Part shown: positions 42,574 through 50,907 of the stretch, piece by piece | How positions within the stretch are numbered: the stretch's first letter is position 1 | How the letters are laid out: each line of letters opens with the position of its first letter | Origin: an uncultured Roseburia sp. | GTDB taxonomy: Bacteria; Bacillota; Clostridia; Lachnospirales; Lachnospiraceae | Direction of reading: 5' to 3' | NCBI GenBank assembly: GCA_947647505.1 | Contig: CANSKO010000005.1 | Span: 80,967-144,966, forward strand | Length of the DNA: 64,000 bases | Notes under the pieces: generated by a model | The model's database searches: none | What the model was told of the DNA's origin: nothing | What the model saw: only the letters and a program-made list of their open reading frames with translations | Position numbers and translations under genes: made by a program

Positions 42574-43416
42574 ATGAAACAGAGAAACAGAAAGCTTGCA
42601 TGCCTGTGCATAACGGCTGCATTTCTGACGGTGGCGGGAGCCATGCAGACGGGTGCGCAGGAAGCGGAAAAACAGAATCTTTCTTTAGAATCCGTTACGA
42701 TACATAGCAGGGAAGCGGAGCCTGTCACGGAGGCGGAAGAAGCAGAGCGGACAATGCAGCGCGCCGCCTTGCAGACGCCTGTCACAGAGGCGGAAGCGTC
42801 AGCGGGAACGGGGCAGGAGGCTTTGGCCAAAGCGGACCAGACGCAGCGGCAGAGCGCATCCGACGGGGAACAGGAATCGTCTGATGAAAGCGGAACGAAG
42901 AAAAAGCAGAAAAAGAAGAAAACGTCGTCGAAAAAAAGCAAGCAGAAGCAGAAAAAAAAGAAAGCTTCCGCGAAGAAGCGCAAAGCGAAAAAGAAGAAGC
43001 TTCTGAAACAACAGAAAGCGGCGAAAAAAGAAAAAAAGAAGGCAAAGCAACAGGCGCGCTCCACGGCGAAGGGGATGGGAGCAAAGATTGCCCGTTATGC
43101 GCTGCGCTTTGTGGGAAATCCCTATGTCTACGGGGGAACCAGTCTGACGCACGGAGCGGACTGCTCCGGATTTGTGATGAGCGTTTACCGGCATTTCGGC
43201 ATTTCTCTGCCGAGGACTTCCGGAGAGCAGGGCAGATACGGCAAAAACGCCGGAGGGCTTTCCAATGCGAAGCCGGGCGATCTGATCTCGTATTCCGGTC
43301 ACATTGGAATTTATATTGGCAATGGACAGATCGTGCATGCGAGCACGGAAAAGACGGGAATCAAAGTGTCGAACGCTTCCTATCGCCCCATTCTTTCGGT
43401 GCGCAGAATTGTTTAG
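42574..43416 (+). CDS. Secreted NlpC/P60 peptidoglycan endopeptidase with poly-lysine linker
   Basis: A 280-residue exported wall hydrolase. The signal peptide runs to about residue 27, then an acidic/Thr-rich segment, then a stretch of about 55 residues (about 108-163) that is nearly all K with some S, A, Q and R, and last the NlpC/P60 domain (about 168-280). The catalytic Cys is in ADCSGFVMSVY and the His in SGHIGIYIG, with a downstream VHAST segment. The polycation probably binds wall teichoic acid or DNA and holds the enzyme at the surface. GGAAAGGAG precedes the start. Confidence 0.92.
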   Translation: MKQRNRKLACLCITAAFLTVAGAMQTGAQEAEKQNLSLESVTIHSREAEPVTEAEEAERTMQRAALQTPVTEAEASAGTGQEALAKADQTQRQSASDGEQESSDESGTKKKQKKKKTSSKKSKQKQKKKKASAKKRKAKKKKLLKQQKAAKKEKKKAKQQARSTAKGMGAKIARYALRFVGNPYVYGGTSLTHGADCSGFVMSVYRHFGISLPRTSGEQGRYGKNAGGLSNAKPGDLISYSGHIGIYIGNGQIVHASTEKTGIKVSNASYRPILSVRRIV

Positions 43417-43469
43417 GCGACAGGCATAAAAGGACGTCGGACCGGCCATACTGAATAAAAACGGCAGGG

Positions 43470-44054
43470 ATGAATATGAATGTTTTTGTTCGCGGGCAGG
43501 ATCGTGCATGGGTTTTGGAGCTGGAGAGGCTGTGTGCAAAGGACGGGATTGGCTTTTTTACGGAGTGGGACAGACGAAAGAAGCTGCATCTTGTCATGAC
43601 GGACGCGCCGTCTGCAGACGGCGGAAACGGAATGTTTTTCAACGTTCCGTTTCTCGTCGTATCCAAAGAGAAGCGGGAAGAGAAGATATTGGAAGCGTTT
43701 GAAGCGGGCGCGGAGGATTATATGATTTATCCGGTCAGCCCGAAGATTGCAAGGGCGCGTCTGCTGCGCATTTTAAAGCATTGCAGAATGGAGCGGACGT
43801 ATCTTGAGAAGCTGCGGGAGAACATGCATTTTACGCCAAACGAGTGCAGGATTCTTTCCGTTTTGATGGCATGTCCGGGCAGGGCGTTTTCCAGAGAAGA
43901 GCTGGTAGAGAACGGGCTTTCCAGCTGTTATGATGGATATGATCGAAATGTGGACAATTACATTCGGCAGATTCGCAAAAAGCTTGCGGCAGAACCGGAA
44001 CAGGGAAGACAGATTGAGACGGTTTATGGCGTCGGATACCGCTATGTGCCTTAG
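43470..44054 (+). CDS. OmpR/PhoB-type response regulator with degenerate receiver
   Basis: A 194-residue regulator. The N-terminal half (about 1-105) retains the end of a receiver domain (FLVVSKEKREEKILEAFEAGAEDYMIYPVSPKIARARL) but lacks the usual acidic pair and phospho-Asp, so it is probably not switched by phosphorylation. The C-terminal half (about 112-194) is a complete winged helix with FTPNECRILSVL, NVDNYIRQIRKKL and ETVYGVGYRYVP. No sensor kinase is adjacent. The stop codon overlaps the left end of a MITE-like repeat. Targets are unknown. Confidence 0.85.
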   Translation: MNMNVFVRGQDRAWVLELERLCAKDGIGFFTEWDRRKKLHLVMTDAPSADGGNGMFFNVPFLVVSKEKREEKILEAFEAGAEDYMIYPVSPKIARARLLRILKHCRMERTYLEKLRENMHFTPNECRILSVLMACPGRAFSREELVENGLSSCYDGYDRNVDNYIRQIRKKLAAEPEQGRQIETVYGVGYRYVP

Positions 44055-44214
44055 AGCGTGTTTGAAAAATCATTCCCGCCATCTGCACGCCCCACTTAGC
44101 GCGAGATTTCACCAAATTCGGTCAACGTAGCCCGCTACGCCTCCCTTATTTGGCACAAATCTCCCACTAAGTGGGTCGCACATCTGTCAGAAAGCATGTT
44201 TCAAACACGCTCTA
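44052..44214. mobile_element. 163-bp MITE-like inverted-repeat element
   Basis: Perfect 16-bp inverted ends (TAGAGCGTGTTTGAAA at 44052-44067 and its complement at 44199-44214) enclose arms that remain complementary for about 58 bases on each side with scattered mismatches. An inner CGTAGCCCGCTACG palindrome forms the tip. It has no coding capacity. This is the form of a miniature inverted-repeat element or large RNA hairpin. It begins exactly at the stop codon of the preceding gene, so it may also serve as its terminator. A flanking target duplication is not evident. Confidence 0.8.
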
Positions 44215-44265
44215 GCGCATGCGAAAACAGGCTTTAGGTAGTTTGTTCCATTTTGGAAAATTTGC

Positions 44266-44294
44266 TTGAGGTCTGCGGTTTTCTGTGGTAAAAT
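44266..44294 (+). promoter_or_regulatory. Promoter of the DUF1934 gene
   Basis: TTGAGG at 44266-44271, a 17-bp spacer and TAAAAT at 44289-44294, 33 bases before the start codon. Confidence 0.6.
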
Positions 44295-44326
44295 CGAAAG
44301 CAGAGCGAAAAGGCGGAGGTTTATGT

Positions 44327-44776
44327 ATGACAAAAGATGTGCTGGTATCCATTAACGGGATGCAGATTGCAAGACAGAATGAAGAGTCGGAACCGATCGA
44401 GGTGATTACGGTCGGGGATTATTACAAGAAGAATGATAAGCATTACATTATCTATGAGGAAGTGATGGAAGGCTTTTCGGGGACGACAAAAAATATTATC
44501 AAATTGCAGGAAGACTGCGTAGATATTACGAAGCGGGGCATTACGAACGTACATATGGTTTTTGAAAAGAACAGAAAAAATATGACCTGTTATGAGACGC
44601 CGTTTGGAAATCTGATGCTTGGGATCAATGCAAAGGATATTCGGATTACGGAAAAAGAGAATGATATTTCCGTCAATGTAAAGTATGCGCTGGAGCTGAA
44701 CAATGAACATCTGGCGGACTGTACGATGAAAATGGAAATTCAGTCGAAGGAAAGCGGAGCGGTTGCGCTTTTTTGA
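44327..44776 (+). CDS. DUF1934 (YwiB-like) calycin-type protein
   Basis: A 149-residue cytoplasmic protein of the DUF1934 family, a small beta-barrel of unknown role. Typical features are the opening DVLVSINGMQ, the YYIIYEEVMEGF-like segment (here KHYIIYEEVMEGFSGTT), TPFGNLMLGINAKDI and VKYALELNNEHLADCTMKMEI. ATG 44327 follows GGAGGT; the longer frame runs over the promoter. It is monocistronic, ending at a bidirectional terminator. Confidence 0.85.
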   Translation: MTKDVLVSINGMQIARQNEESEPIEVITVGDYYKKNDKHYIIYEEVMEGFSGTTKNIIKLQEDCVDITKRGITNVHMVFEKNRKNMTCYETPFGNLMLGINAKDIRITEKENDISVNVKYALELNNEHLADCTMKMEIQSKESGAVALF

Positions 44777-44794
44777 CTGATGGGAGACAGGAAA

Positions 44795-44820
44795 AAGCGG
44801 TCGTCAGACCGCTTATTTTT
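44795..44820. terminator. Bidirectional terminator between convergent genes
   Basis: AAGCGGTC at 44795-44802 pairs with GACCGCTT at 44807-44814. A run of A lies to the left, and ATTTTTT to the right. It serves the DUF1934 gene and the minus-strand gene, whose stop lies in the stem. Confidence 0.85.
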
Positions 44821-45295
44821 TGCCTTTTTTCAGTTGCTCGTTTGCCGCGTCGTATGTCTGCTTTAACCGGGCGCGAATGCCTTTCTTTTTTGGCTCCGCC
44901 TGTGCAAGCGGACGGCGCATCCCTTTGACCGATGTAATGTAGAGTCCGCTGACAACGGCTTTGACTTCTTTTTTGACGGGGATGGAATCAAAGATTTCGG
45001 CATCGCAGATAAAAACGGAAATTTTGGGACCGACCTTCGCTTTTACAATCGGAACTTTGGACCGGCGCATAAGCTTCGGGGTCTGATCGACAATGGCCGC
45101 CGGAAAGCCGGCGTCTTTAAACCGCAATTTCTTTTTATCAATAATCAGCATGGAGACGGACTGCGCGGCCGCCGCGATCTGTTCCTGCTGCGCGTCCCGC
45201 TTTTTCTGCAAACGTTTTCCGACGAAATATAAAACGACGATGCCGATTAATAAAACGGCAAGAATAATGAGTAAAATGATGCTGCCTGTTGACAC
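44813..45295 (-). CDS. Membrane-anchored protein of unknown function
   Basis: A 160-residue protein with one N-terminal membrane helix (about residues 6-26) and a cytoplasmic basic coiled segment (KRLQKKRDAQQEQI). A compact beta-rich domain (about 45-130, with MLIIDKKKLRFKDAGFP and PKISVFICDAEIFDSIPVKKEVKAVVSGLYI) and a basic tail follow. GTG 45295 is chosen because a perfect AAGGAGGG lies 8 bases upstream; the ATG at 45385 would place the ribosome binding site and promoter inside the gene. I do not recognise the family. Confidence 0.75.
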   Translation of the reverse strand: MSTGSIILLIILAVLLIGIVVLYFVGKRLQKKRDAQQEQIAAAAQSVSMLIIDKKKLRFKDAGFPAAIVDQTPKLMRRSKVPIVKAKVGPKISVFICDAEIFDSIPVKKEVKAVVSGLYITSVKGMRRPLAQAEPKKKGIRARLKQTYDAANEQLKKGKK

Positions 45296-45328
45296 AATAA
45301 AAACCCTCCTTATCGCATTTCGTCTAAT

Positions 45329-45357
45329 ATTGTAGCATTGATTGGAGGAAAAAGCAA
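45329..45357 (-). promoter_or_regulatory. Promoter of the minus-strand membrane protein gene
   Basis: On the minus strand: TTGCTT (45357-45352), a 17-bp spacer and TACAAT (45334-45329), 34 bases before the GTG start. This supports the GTG choice. Confidence 0.7.
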
Positions 45358-45508
45358 CGGGTAACATTTTTCTGCGAAAAAACAAGAAAACCTTTTATTT
45401 TCCGCTATAATGTGTTATCTTAATAATTATCTGCTGTCAGGCCGGGCATGCAAAGGTCTGGCAGCAGGCTATACCAGATGGCGGAAAACAGAATATGTGA
45501 GGTGGAAC

Positions 45509-46723
45509 ATGAAAAGAAAAATGATAACGCTCTTATGCGCCTGTTTTGCAGTAATGGCAGTCGCAGGATGTGGGGATAGCGCAGAGTCAGAAACGGAAGC
45601 GGCTCTGAGTACGCAGATGGAAGAGGAAGCCGGCAATTCGGCGGTCAGCTTAAGCCTTTCTTACGATGCAAAGGATTATGTGACGCTTGGAGACTACATG
45701 GGACTGCAAGTTTCGCTTCAGGAATCGGATTATGAGATGACGGAGGAGATGGTGAACAATTACGTCGATCAGCAGATTTCCTATTATAAGCCGTTTTTAC
45801 CGGATGATTCCAAAACGGTCGTGGAAAAAGGCGATATCGTAGACGTGAATTATGTTGGAAAAAAAGATGGAGAGGCCTTTGAAGGCGGCAGCGCGGACAA
45901 TCAGATGATCGATACCGCGGCCAATGCCGACGCGCAGTCCGGCTCAGGCTATATCGAGGGATTTTCCGACGGCCTGATCGGGGCAAACGTTGGCGACACG
46001 GTGGACAGCGAGGTCACGTTTCCGGAAAATTATCAGGCGGAAGATTTAAAAGGACAGAAGGCAGTGTTTACGTTTACGGTCAATGCGATCTGCAAAAAAG
46101 TGGAGCGGGAGAATATAGACGACGCTTTTGTCAAAGAATATTTAGAGGCGGACAGCGTAGACGCATTGTATGAAAACGCGCGGTCCTATTTGCAGGAGCA
46201 GCTGGATACGAAAAAGCATTCGGATATTCGTGACGCGGTCATTGCAAAGCTGACGGAGACGTCTACCGTAGACGCCCTGCCGGAAGGGCTGTTAGAAGCG
46301 AGGCTTGAGGAATATGTGGAAAGCTTTCGGTCGTATTACTGTTCCGACGGAACGGAGCTTTCTACGTTTTTAGAGGACAACTATCAGACGACGGAAGAAG
46401 ATTTCCTGAAGGAGAGCCGGGCTTACCTGGAGGAAAACTTAAAGCAGGAGTTGATTTTGCAGGCGATCGCAGGGGAAGAAAACATTCCGTTTGACCAGGC
46501 CGAATTTGACGCATATATCGAAAACGTCATTGCAAACGGCGGATATGAGTCGCCGGAGGCGCTGTATGGAAGTCTTGGCGCAGACGCCGCAGACGGCGAG
46601 AAATATTTCAATAATATGTATATGGCAAACGAAGCGTGTGAGCTTCTGGTAGAAAATGCGGCAGTCGCTTATGAGAAGACGGAAGCGGAGACGGAAGAAG
46701 GAACGGAGCAGACGGCAGAATAG
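45509..46723 (+). CDS. Exported trigger-factor-like peptidyl-prolyl isomerase lipoprotein
   Basis: A 404-residue lipoprotein. The signal peptide ends in AVAGCG, giving a lipobox with lipidated Cys at about residue 21. An FKBP-type domain follows (about 105-205), with [20 protein letters not shown] and [27 protein letters not shown]-terminal trigger-factor-like helical arm region (about 205-385) comes next, then a Glu/Thr-rich tail. It probably folds or holds exported proteins outside the membrane, like PrsA but with a different catalytic domain. ATG 45509 is preferred since it gives the lipoprotein signal. A TATAAT at 45406-45411 is a possible -10 but has no clear -35. Confidence 0.88.
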   Translation: MKRKMITLLCACFAVMAVAGCGDSAESETEAALSTQMEEEAGNSAVSLSLSYDAKDYVTLGDYMGLQVSLQESDYEMTEEMVNNYVDQQISYYKPFLPDDSKTVVEKGDIVDVNYVGKKDGEAFEGGSADNQMIDTAANADAQSGSGYIEGFSDGLIGANVGDTVDSEVTFPENYQAEDLKGQKAVFTFTVNAICKKVERENIDDAFVKEYLEADSVDALYENARSYLQEQLDTKKHSDIRDAVIAKLTETSTVDALPEGLLEARLEEYVESFRSYYCSDGTELSTFLEDNYQTTEEDFLKESRAYLEENLKQELILQAIAGEENIPFDQAEFDAYIENVIANGGYESPEALYGSLGADAADGEKYFNNMYMANEACELLVENAAVAYEKTEAETEEGTEQTAE

Positions 46724-46736
46724 GGGGAGGTTTGAA

Positions 46737-48128
46737 ATGAAGATGACAAATATCCGGGATATTTACCGGGACAGGGAGACGTATCTGGAGAAGACGGTTA
46801 CGGTTGCAGGGTGGGTCAGGAGCATCCGCAGCTCGAAAAATTTTGGATTTATCGTCATCAATGACGGCACGTTTTTTGAACCGCTGCAAATTGTATACCA
46901 TGATAAGCTGTCCAATTTTGCGGCGGTGGAAAAGTTGAACGTGGGGGCTGCGGTCATTGTGTCCGGGACGCTGACGGCGACGCCGCAGGCGAAGCAGCCG
47001 TTTGAAATTCAGGCGGAGGAAATTCAGATTGAAGGAGAGTCTGCGCCGGATTATCCGCTGCAGAAAAAACGGCATACGTTTGAATATCTGCGTACGATTT
47101 CCCATCTGCGGCCAAGAACCAATACGTTTGAAGCCGTATTCCGCGTGCGTTCGCTGGCAGCCTATGCGATTCATCGTTTTTTCCAGGAACGGGACTTTGT
47201 CTATGTGCATACGCCTATCATTACCGGAAGCGACTGCGAGGGCGCGGGCGAAATGTTTCGCGTGACGACGCTGGATCCTGCGCAGCTTCCAAAGACGGAA
47301 ACGGGCGAAGTGGATTTTTCGAAAGACTTCTTTGGGAAACCGACGAACCTGACTGTCAGCGGTCAGCTCAATGGCGAAACGTATGCAATGGCGTTTAAAA
47401 ATATCTATACGTTTGGCCCGACGTTTCGCGCGGAAAATTCGAATACGACGCGCCATGCGGCGGAATTCTGGATGATTGAGCCGGAAATTGCGTTTGCGGA
47501 TCTTACAGACGACATGGTTCTGGCGGAGAGCATGCTCAAATATGTGATCCGTTATGTGCTGGAGCATGCGCCGGAAGAAATGGCGTTTTTCAACAGCTTT
47601 GTGGATAAGGGACTGCTTGCGCGCCTGCGTCATGTGGCAGATTCGGAATTTGCGCATGTAACGTATACGGAGGCTGTCGAGCTGCTTGCGAGGCGCAACG
47701 ACAAATTTGAATATAAGGTTTCCTGGGGCGCGGATTTGCAGACGGAGCATGAGCGCTATCTGACGGAAGAAGTGTTCAAACGGCCGGTGTTTGTGACGGA
47801 TTATCCGAAGGAAATCAAAGCTTTTTATATGAAGCAGAATGAAGACGGCAAGACGGTGGCCGCAGTAGACTGCCTCGTGCCTGCGATTGGAGAGATTATT
47901 GGCGGAAGCCAGAGGGAAGACGATTACGATAAGCTGACTGCGCGCATTCGCGAAATGGGGCTTTTGGAAGAAGATTATAAGTTCTATCTGGATTTGCGTA
48001 AATATGGCTCTGCAAGGCATGCGGGCTTTGGGCTTGGCTTTGAACGGCTTGTCATGTATCTGACGGGAATATCCAATATCCGTGACGTTGTGCCGTTTCC
48101 AAGAACGGTTGGAAACTGCGAGCTTTAA
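46737..48128 (+). CDS. asnS: Asparaginyl-tRNA synthetase
   Basis: A 463-residue class IIb synthetase that charges tRNA-Asn. An N-terminal OB-fold anticodon domain (about 1-115, [24 protein letters not shown]) is followed by the catalytic core. Motif 2 is visible as [24 protein letters not shown], and motif 3 as [15 protein letters not shown] near residue 435. It ends on PRTVGNCEL, as is usual for AsnRS. ATG 46737 follows GGGGGAGG; the long frame start at 46656 is inside the upstream gene. No T-box leader is visible in the 13-base gap, so it is cotranscribed with the foldase gene. Confidence 0.97.
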   Translation: MKMTNIRDIYRDRETYLEKTVTVAGWVRSIRSSKNFGFIVINDGTFFEPLQIVYHDKLSNFAAVEKLNVGAAVIVSGTLTATPQAKQPFEIQAEEIQIEGESAPDYPLQKKRHTFEYLRTISHLRPRTNTFEAVFRVRSLAAYAIHRFFQERDFVYVHTPIITGSDCEGAGEMFRVTTLDPAQLPKTETGEVDFSKDFFGKPTNLTVSGQLNGETYAMAFKNIYTFGPTFRAENSNTTRHAAEFWMIEPEIAFADLTDDMVLAESMLKYVIRYVLEHAPEEMAFFNSFVDKGLLARLRHVADSEFAHVTYTEAVELLARRNDKFEYKVSWGADLQTEHERYLTEEVFKRPVFVTDYPKEIKAFYMKQNEDGKTVAAVDCLVPAIGEIIGGSQREDDYDKLTARIREMGLLEEDYKFYLDLRKYGSARHAGFGLGFERLVMYLTGISNIRDVVPFPRTVGNCEL

Positions 48129-48141
48129 GGCATGCATAACT

Positions 48142-48186
48142 CCTCTGAAACGGGCATATAGTGATTTCAGAGGGGGTGCTTTTTTT
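48142..48186 (+). promoter_or_regulatory. Hairpin after asnS that contains the next gene's ribosome binding site
   Basis: CCTCTGAAA at 48142-48150 pairs perfectly with TTTCAGAGG at 48165-48173, followed after GGGTGC by a run of T. The 3' arm includes the AGAGGGGG ribosome binding site of the next gene. It can act as a terminator or as a shield over that site. Confidence 0.6.
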
Positions 48187-48568
48187 GCAGAATACGGAAA
48201 AAGAACGGCAGGGACAGACGATTGTGAAGGATTTTATCAAAATCCTGTTCCTGATGTATGTGACAACGATGCTGCTTTTGCTTCTGCTGGCCTGGGTCCT
48301 GTTTAAAATGCAGCCGCAGGAGATGGTAAGTAAAATCTGGCTGATTGCCGTCTATGTCATCAGCGGATTTCTGGGCGGGTTTTTGATTGGAAAACGGGCA
48401 AAGAATCGAAAGTTTCTGTGGGGATTTTTGATTGGCGCAGTATATTTTGCCATTCTCTTTGGCGTTTCGCTGCTTTTATACAAAGGCATATCCGACGACT
48501 GGCTGCATCTTTTGATGACGTTTGCGCTGTGCGCGGCTTCCGGAACCGTGGGCGGCATGCTCAGTTAG
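48185..48568 (+). CDS. TIGR04086 family membrane protein
   Basis: A protein of about 127 residues with four membrane helices (about 16-40, 47-67, 75-95 and 103-125 from the TTG start) and basic loops (GKRAKNRK). It resembles the TIGR04086/DUF3792 family found in Clostridia, of unknown role. TTG 48185 is preferred because AGAGGGGGTG lies about 8 bases upstream. A GTG at 48161 would put this site inside the coding region. It overlaps the convergent traX-like gene by four bases. Confidence 0.78.
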   Translation: MQNTEKERQGQTIVKDFIKILFLMYVTTMLLLLLLAWVLFKMQPQEMVSKIWLIAVYVISGFLGGFLIGKRAKNRKFLWGFLIGAVYFAILFGVSLLLYKGISDDWLHLLMTFALCAASGTVGGMLS

Positions 48569-49260
48569 AGGAGGGAGAGCAGCCAGAGCAAAAGCAGGTG
48601 CGCAGGATAGAACGCGTAAAAAAAGTATTTGAAATGCAGACCGCGTCTGCCGTTGTATAAACCAATCAGGGGAACGGCGGCAAACGCGGTAATTTCAAGG
48701 TCAGAAAGAAAGCACAGGCACACGCATGCGCTTATACAGGCGAGCTGCCTGTGGCCGCGCTGCCAGTAAAACAGGAAGATGACAAGGACGCCGTACGCGC
48801 CGTAATCCGTGCGCAGCAGATGGGCCAGCGCCATGCCCGCGGCCAGCGTAGCCGCGATGCAGAAAAAGGCAAAGGGACGCGTTTTGCAGGCTGTTTCTTC
48901 GTATCGGATGAGAGCGATCGTAAAAAGGCCGATTAAGAGCGTGAAAAACACATTCTGCGCGTTCGGATAAAACAGGGCATGATGAAACGCCAGATCAAAC
49001 GGCAGCTCGGAAAGCAGGGCGAACGCTGCGAGACGCAGACCGTATCGCTTCAGGTTGTTAGTGTGTACAAATCCTTCCACCAGAAGAAAGCAGAAGATGG
49101 GAAACGCGACCCTTCCGATCAGCCGCAGAGTCAGCCAGGGAAGGTACGATGCAGTCAGCACGGCGCCGACATGGTCAAGCAGCATGCTGAAAACAGCGAT
49201 CAGTTTTAGCGTGCTGCCGGAAAGCGGGGCCGTTTTTTGGTTTTGGATTTGTTCTGGCAT
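48565..49260 (-). CDS. TraX-family membrane protein
   Basis: A 231-residue polytopic protein with about seven membrane helices. It fits the TraX family: LKLIAVFSMLLDHVGAVL at the N-terminus, RLIGRVAFPIFCFLLVEGF, RYGLRLAAFALLSELPFDLAF and the C-terminal KYFFYAFYPAHLLLLWLL. TraX N-acetylates F pilin in conjugation, but chromosomal homologues in Firmicutes are common without transfer genes, and their substrate is unknown. Nothing nearby suggests a conjugative element. GGAGCTC precedes the start weakly. Confidence 0.9.
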   Translation of the reverse strand: MPEQIQNQKTAPLSGSTLKLIAVFSMLLDHVGAVLTASYLPWLTLRLIGRVAFPIFCFLLVEGFVHTNNLKRYGLRLAAFALLSELPFDLAFHHALFYPNAQNVFFTLLIGLFTIALIRYEETACKTRPFAFFCIAATLAAGMALAHLLRTDYGAYGVLVIFLFYWQRGHRQLACISACVCLCFLSDLEITAFAAVPLIGLYNGRRGLHFKYFFYAFYPAHLLLLWLLSLL

Positions 49261-49337
49261 GGAGGAGCTCCTTTCTGACGCTTCATTTTGCCTATTATAT
49301 CGTTTTTGAAAGGGAGTTACAAGACAGGGAGAAGAAA

Positions 49338-50339
49338 ATGGAAGATAAACGTTATGCGGTTCTGATCGATTCAGACAATATTTCGGCCAAATATATTACG
49401 GCTATTTTAGATGAAATGACCAAGTACGGCATTATTACCTATAAAAGGATTTATGGCGACTGGACAAACAATCAGGCGTCAAAGTGGCGGGACGAGCTTT
49501 TGACCAATTCCATTACGCCGATTCAGCAGTTTTGCAATACGGCGGGGAAGAACGCGACGGATTCCGCGCTGATTATTGACGCGATGGACATCCTCTACAC
49601 CGGACGGGTAGAGGGGTTTTGCATTGTTTCAAGCGACAGCGACTTCACAAAGCTGGCAAGCCGTCTGCGCGAATCCGGCATGGAAGTGATTGGAATGGGA
49701 GAAAGCAAGACGCCCAAGTCGTTTAAGGCGGCCTGTTCCGTCTTTACCAATCTTGAGATTTTGTTTGAGCAGGATGCGGACAAGGCCAAAGAAAATATCT
49801 CACAGAAGACGATACAGGAAGCGATCGTAGAGATTATTACCGAAAACGAGAACAATGGCAAAAAGACGGGTCTTGGAGAGCTTGGAAATTCTCTGCTGAA
49901 AAAATATTCGGACTTTGACGTGCGCAATTATGGCTACAGCTCGCTTTCTAAATTTATTGAGGAAATGGAAGAGACGTTTACCCTCTATAAAGTGGACACA
50001 ACAATTTCCGTCCGGTTAAAAGACGACAGCTTAAAGCGCGAGCAGCTGGAAGCGTATATCAGGGAATGTGTGCATCAGTCGATGGGAGAGGGCGTGGATC
50101 TGGCGGCGATGGGGCAGAAGCTGCACAAAAAATATCCGGATTTTAAAGTAAAAGAATACGGCTATTCCACGCTGCAAAAATTTGTGTCGCACATTCCGGG
50201 GCTTTTGCTGGTTACGGAAAGCGAGACGGTCAAGCGGCTGATGGAGCAGGATGCGCCGCGGAAGGAGAAGGGAAGGGAAGCGGGGGCCGCGCCTTATATC
50301 TGGACGCCGCTGAATAAGAAAAAGAAAGGGCGGCGGTAA
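49338..50339 (+). CDS. NYN-domain protein with two LOTUS/OST-HTH domains
   Basis: A 333-residue cytoplasmic protein. The NYN (PIN-like) nuclease domain covers about residues 1-150, with acidic motifs LIDSDNIS, ATDSALIIDAMD and VSSDSDFTKLASRL. Two LOTUS/OST-HTH domains follow (about 155-225 and 232-305), each ending in a YGYSxLxKF signature. The C-terminal tail is basic. NYN-LOTUS proteins are suspected RNA-binding nucleases, related in design to eukaryotic MARF1 and LABKAS proteins. The bacterial role is unsettled. All the Asp residues expected at the active site appear intact. GGGAGAAGAAA precedes the start. Confidence 0.9.
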   Translation: MEDKRYAVLIDSDNISAKYITAILDEMTKYGIITYKRIYGDWTNNQASKWRDELLTNSITPIQQFCNTAGKNATDSALIIDAMDILYTGRVEGFCIVSSDSDFTKLASRLRESGMEVIGMGESKTPKSFKAACSVFTNLEILFEQDADKAKENISQKTIQEAIVEIITENENNGKKTGLGELGNSLLKKYSDFDVRNYGYSSLSKFIEEMEETFTLYKVDTTISVRLKDDSLKREQLEAYIRECVHQSMGEGVDLAAMGQKLHKKYPDFKVKEYGYSTLQKFVSHIPGLLLVTESETVKRLMEQDAPRKEKGREAGAAPYIWTPLNKKKKGRR

Positions 50340-50390
50340 GCGTAGCCGGCGTTTGGGGCAGAGAAAACGGAATTTTCGAAATTTTGCGGT

Positions 50391-50418
50391 TTGCAAAATA
50401 AAAACAGTCTGCTATAAT
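50391..50418 (+). promoter_or_regulatory. Promoter of the Asp23-family gene
   Basis: TTGCAA at 50391-50396, a 16-bp spacer and TATAAT at 50413-50418, 31 bases before the start codon. Confidence 0.7.
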
Positions 50419-50448
50419 AAACTATTATATCATTTAGGAGGCGTTTCG

Positions 50449-50826
50449 ATGTCGGAAGATCGTAAGGGATTTAAGATTAAAGAAGATAAGCTGGGCGAAG
50501 TGAAAATAGCGGATGAAGTTGTAGCGATCATTGCGGGACTTGCTTCTACGGAAGTGGAGGGCGTCAGCTCAATGGCCGGCAATATTACGAATGAGCTGGT
50601 CAGCAAGCTGGGCATGAAGAATCTTTCGAAGGGCATCCGCGTGAAAGTGTCGGAAGGCGTCGTCCGGGTAGACGTTGCGCTGAACATTGCCTATGGATAT
50701 GCGATCATGGACGTGTCTTTGAAAGTGCAGGAGAGAGTGAAGGCCGCAATTGAAAATATGACGGGGCTGGAAGTGTCCGGCGTCAATGTTCGGATTGCAA
50801 GCGTTGTAATGGGAAAGAGCAGGTAG
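50449..50826 (+). CDS. Asp23/Gls24 family envelope stress protein
   Basis: A 125-residue protein of the Asp23 (alkaline shock) family, often YqhY when located before nusB. Typical segments are GEVKIADEVVAIIAGLASTEVEGV, the central glycine-rich turn, VDVALNIAYGYAIMDVSLKVQERVKAAIENMTG and VNVRIASVVM. In Firmicutes, YqhY is linked to acetyl-CoA carboxylase control and wall stress. ATG 50449 follows TAGGAGGCG; the longer frame lies upstream of the promoter. A terminator separates it from nusB. Confidence 0.92.
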   Translation: MSEDRKGFKIKEDKLGEVKIADEVVAIIAGLASTEVEGVSSMAGNITNELVSKLGMKNLSKGIRVKVSEGVVRVDVALNIAYGYAIMDVSLKVQERVKAAIENMTGLEVSGVNVRIASVVMGKSR

Positions 50827-50831
50827 CGGCA

Positions 50832-50854
50832 AAGGCGCCTTATGGCGCCTTTTT
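50832..50854 (+). terminator. Terminator between the Asp23 gene and nusB
   Basis: AAGGCGCC at 50832-50839 pairs with GGCGCCTT at 50844-50851 around a four-base loop, and the run of T continues to 50854. Confidence 0.85.
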
Positions 50855-50907
50855 CTTAATCGGAGACAGCCATGTGGTTTTAGTATGGAATGGAAAGGGA
50901 AGTCTTT

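Noticed and set aside
46608..48137. 509-codon minus-strand frame opposite asnS.
   Set aside because: Composition is very rich in Arg and His, with no ribosome binding site or family pattern. It is the shadow of asnS.
48565..49260. TraX as evidence of a conjugative element.
   Set aside because: No relaxase, coupling protein or other transfer gene is in the window. Chromosomal TraX homologues are common in Firmicutes.
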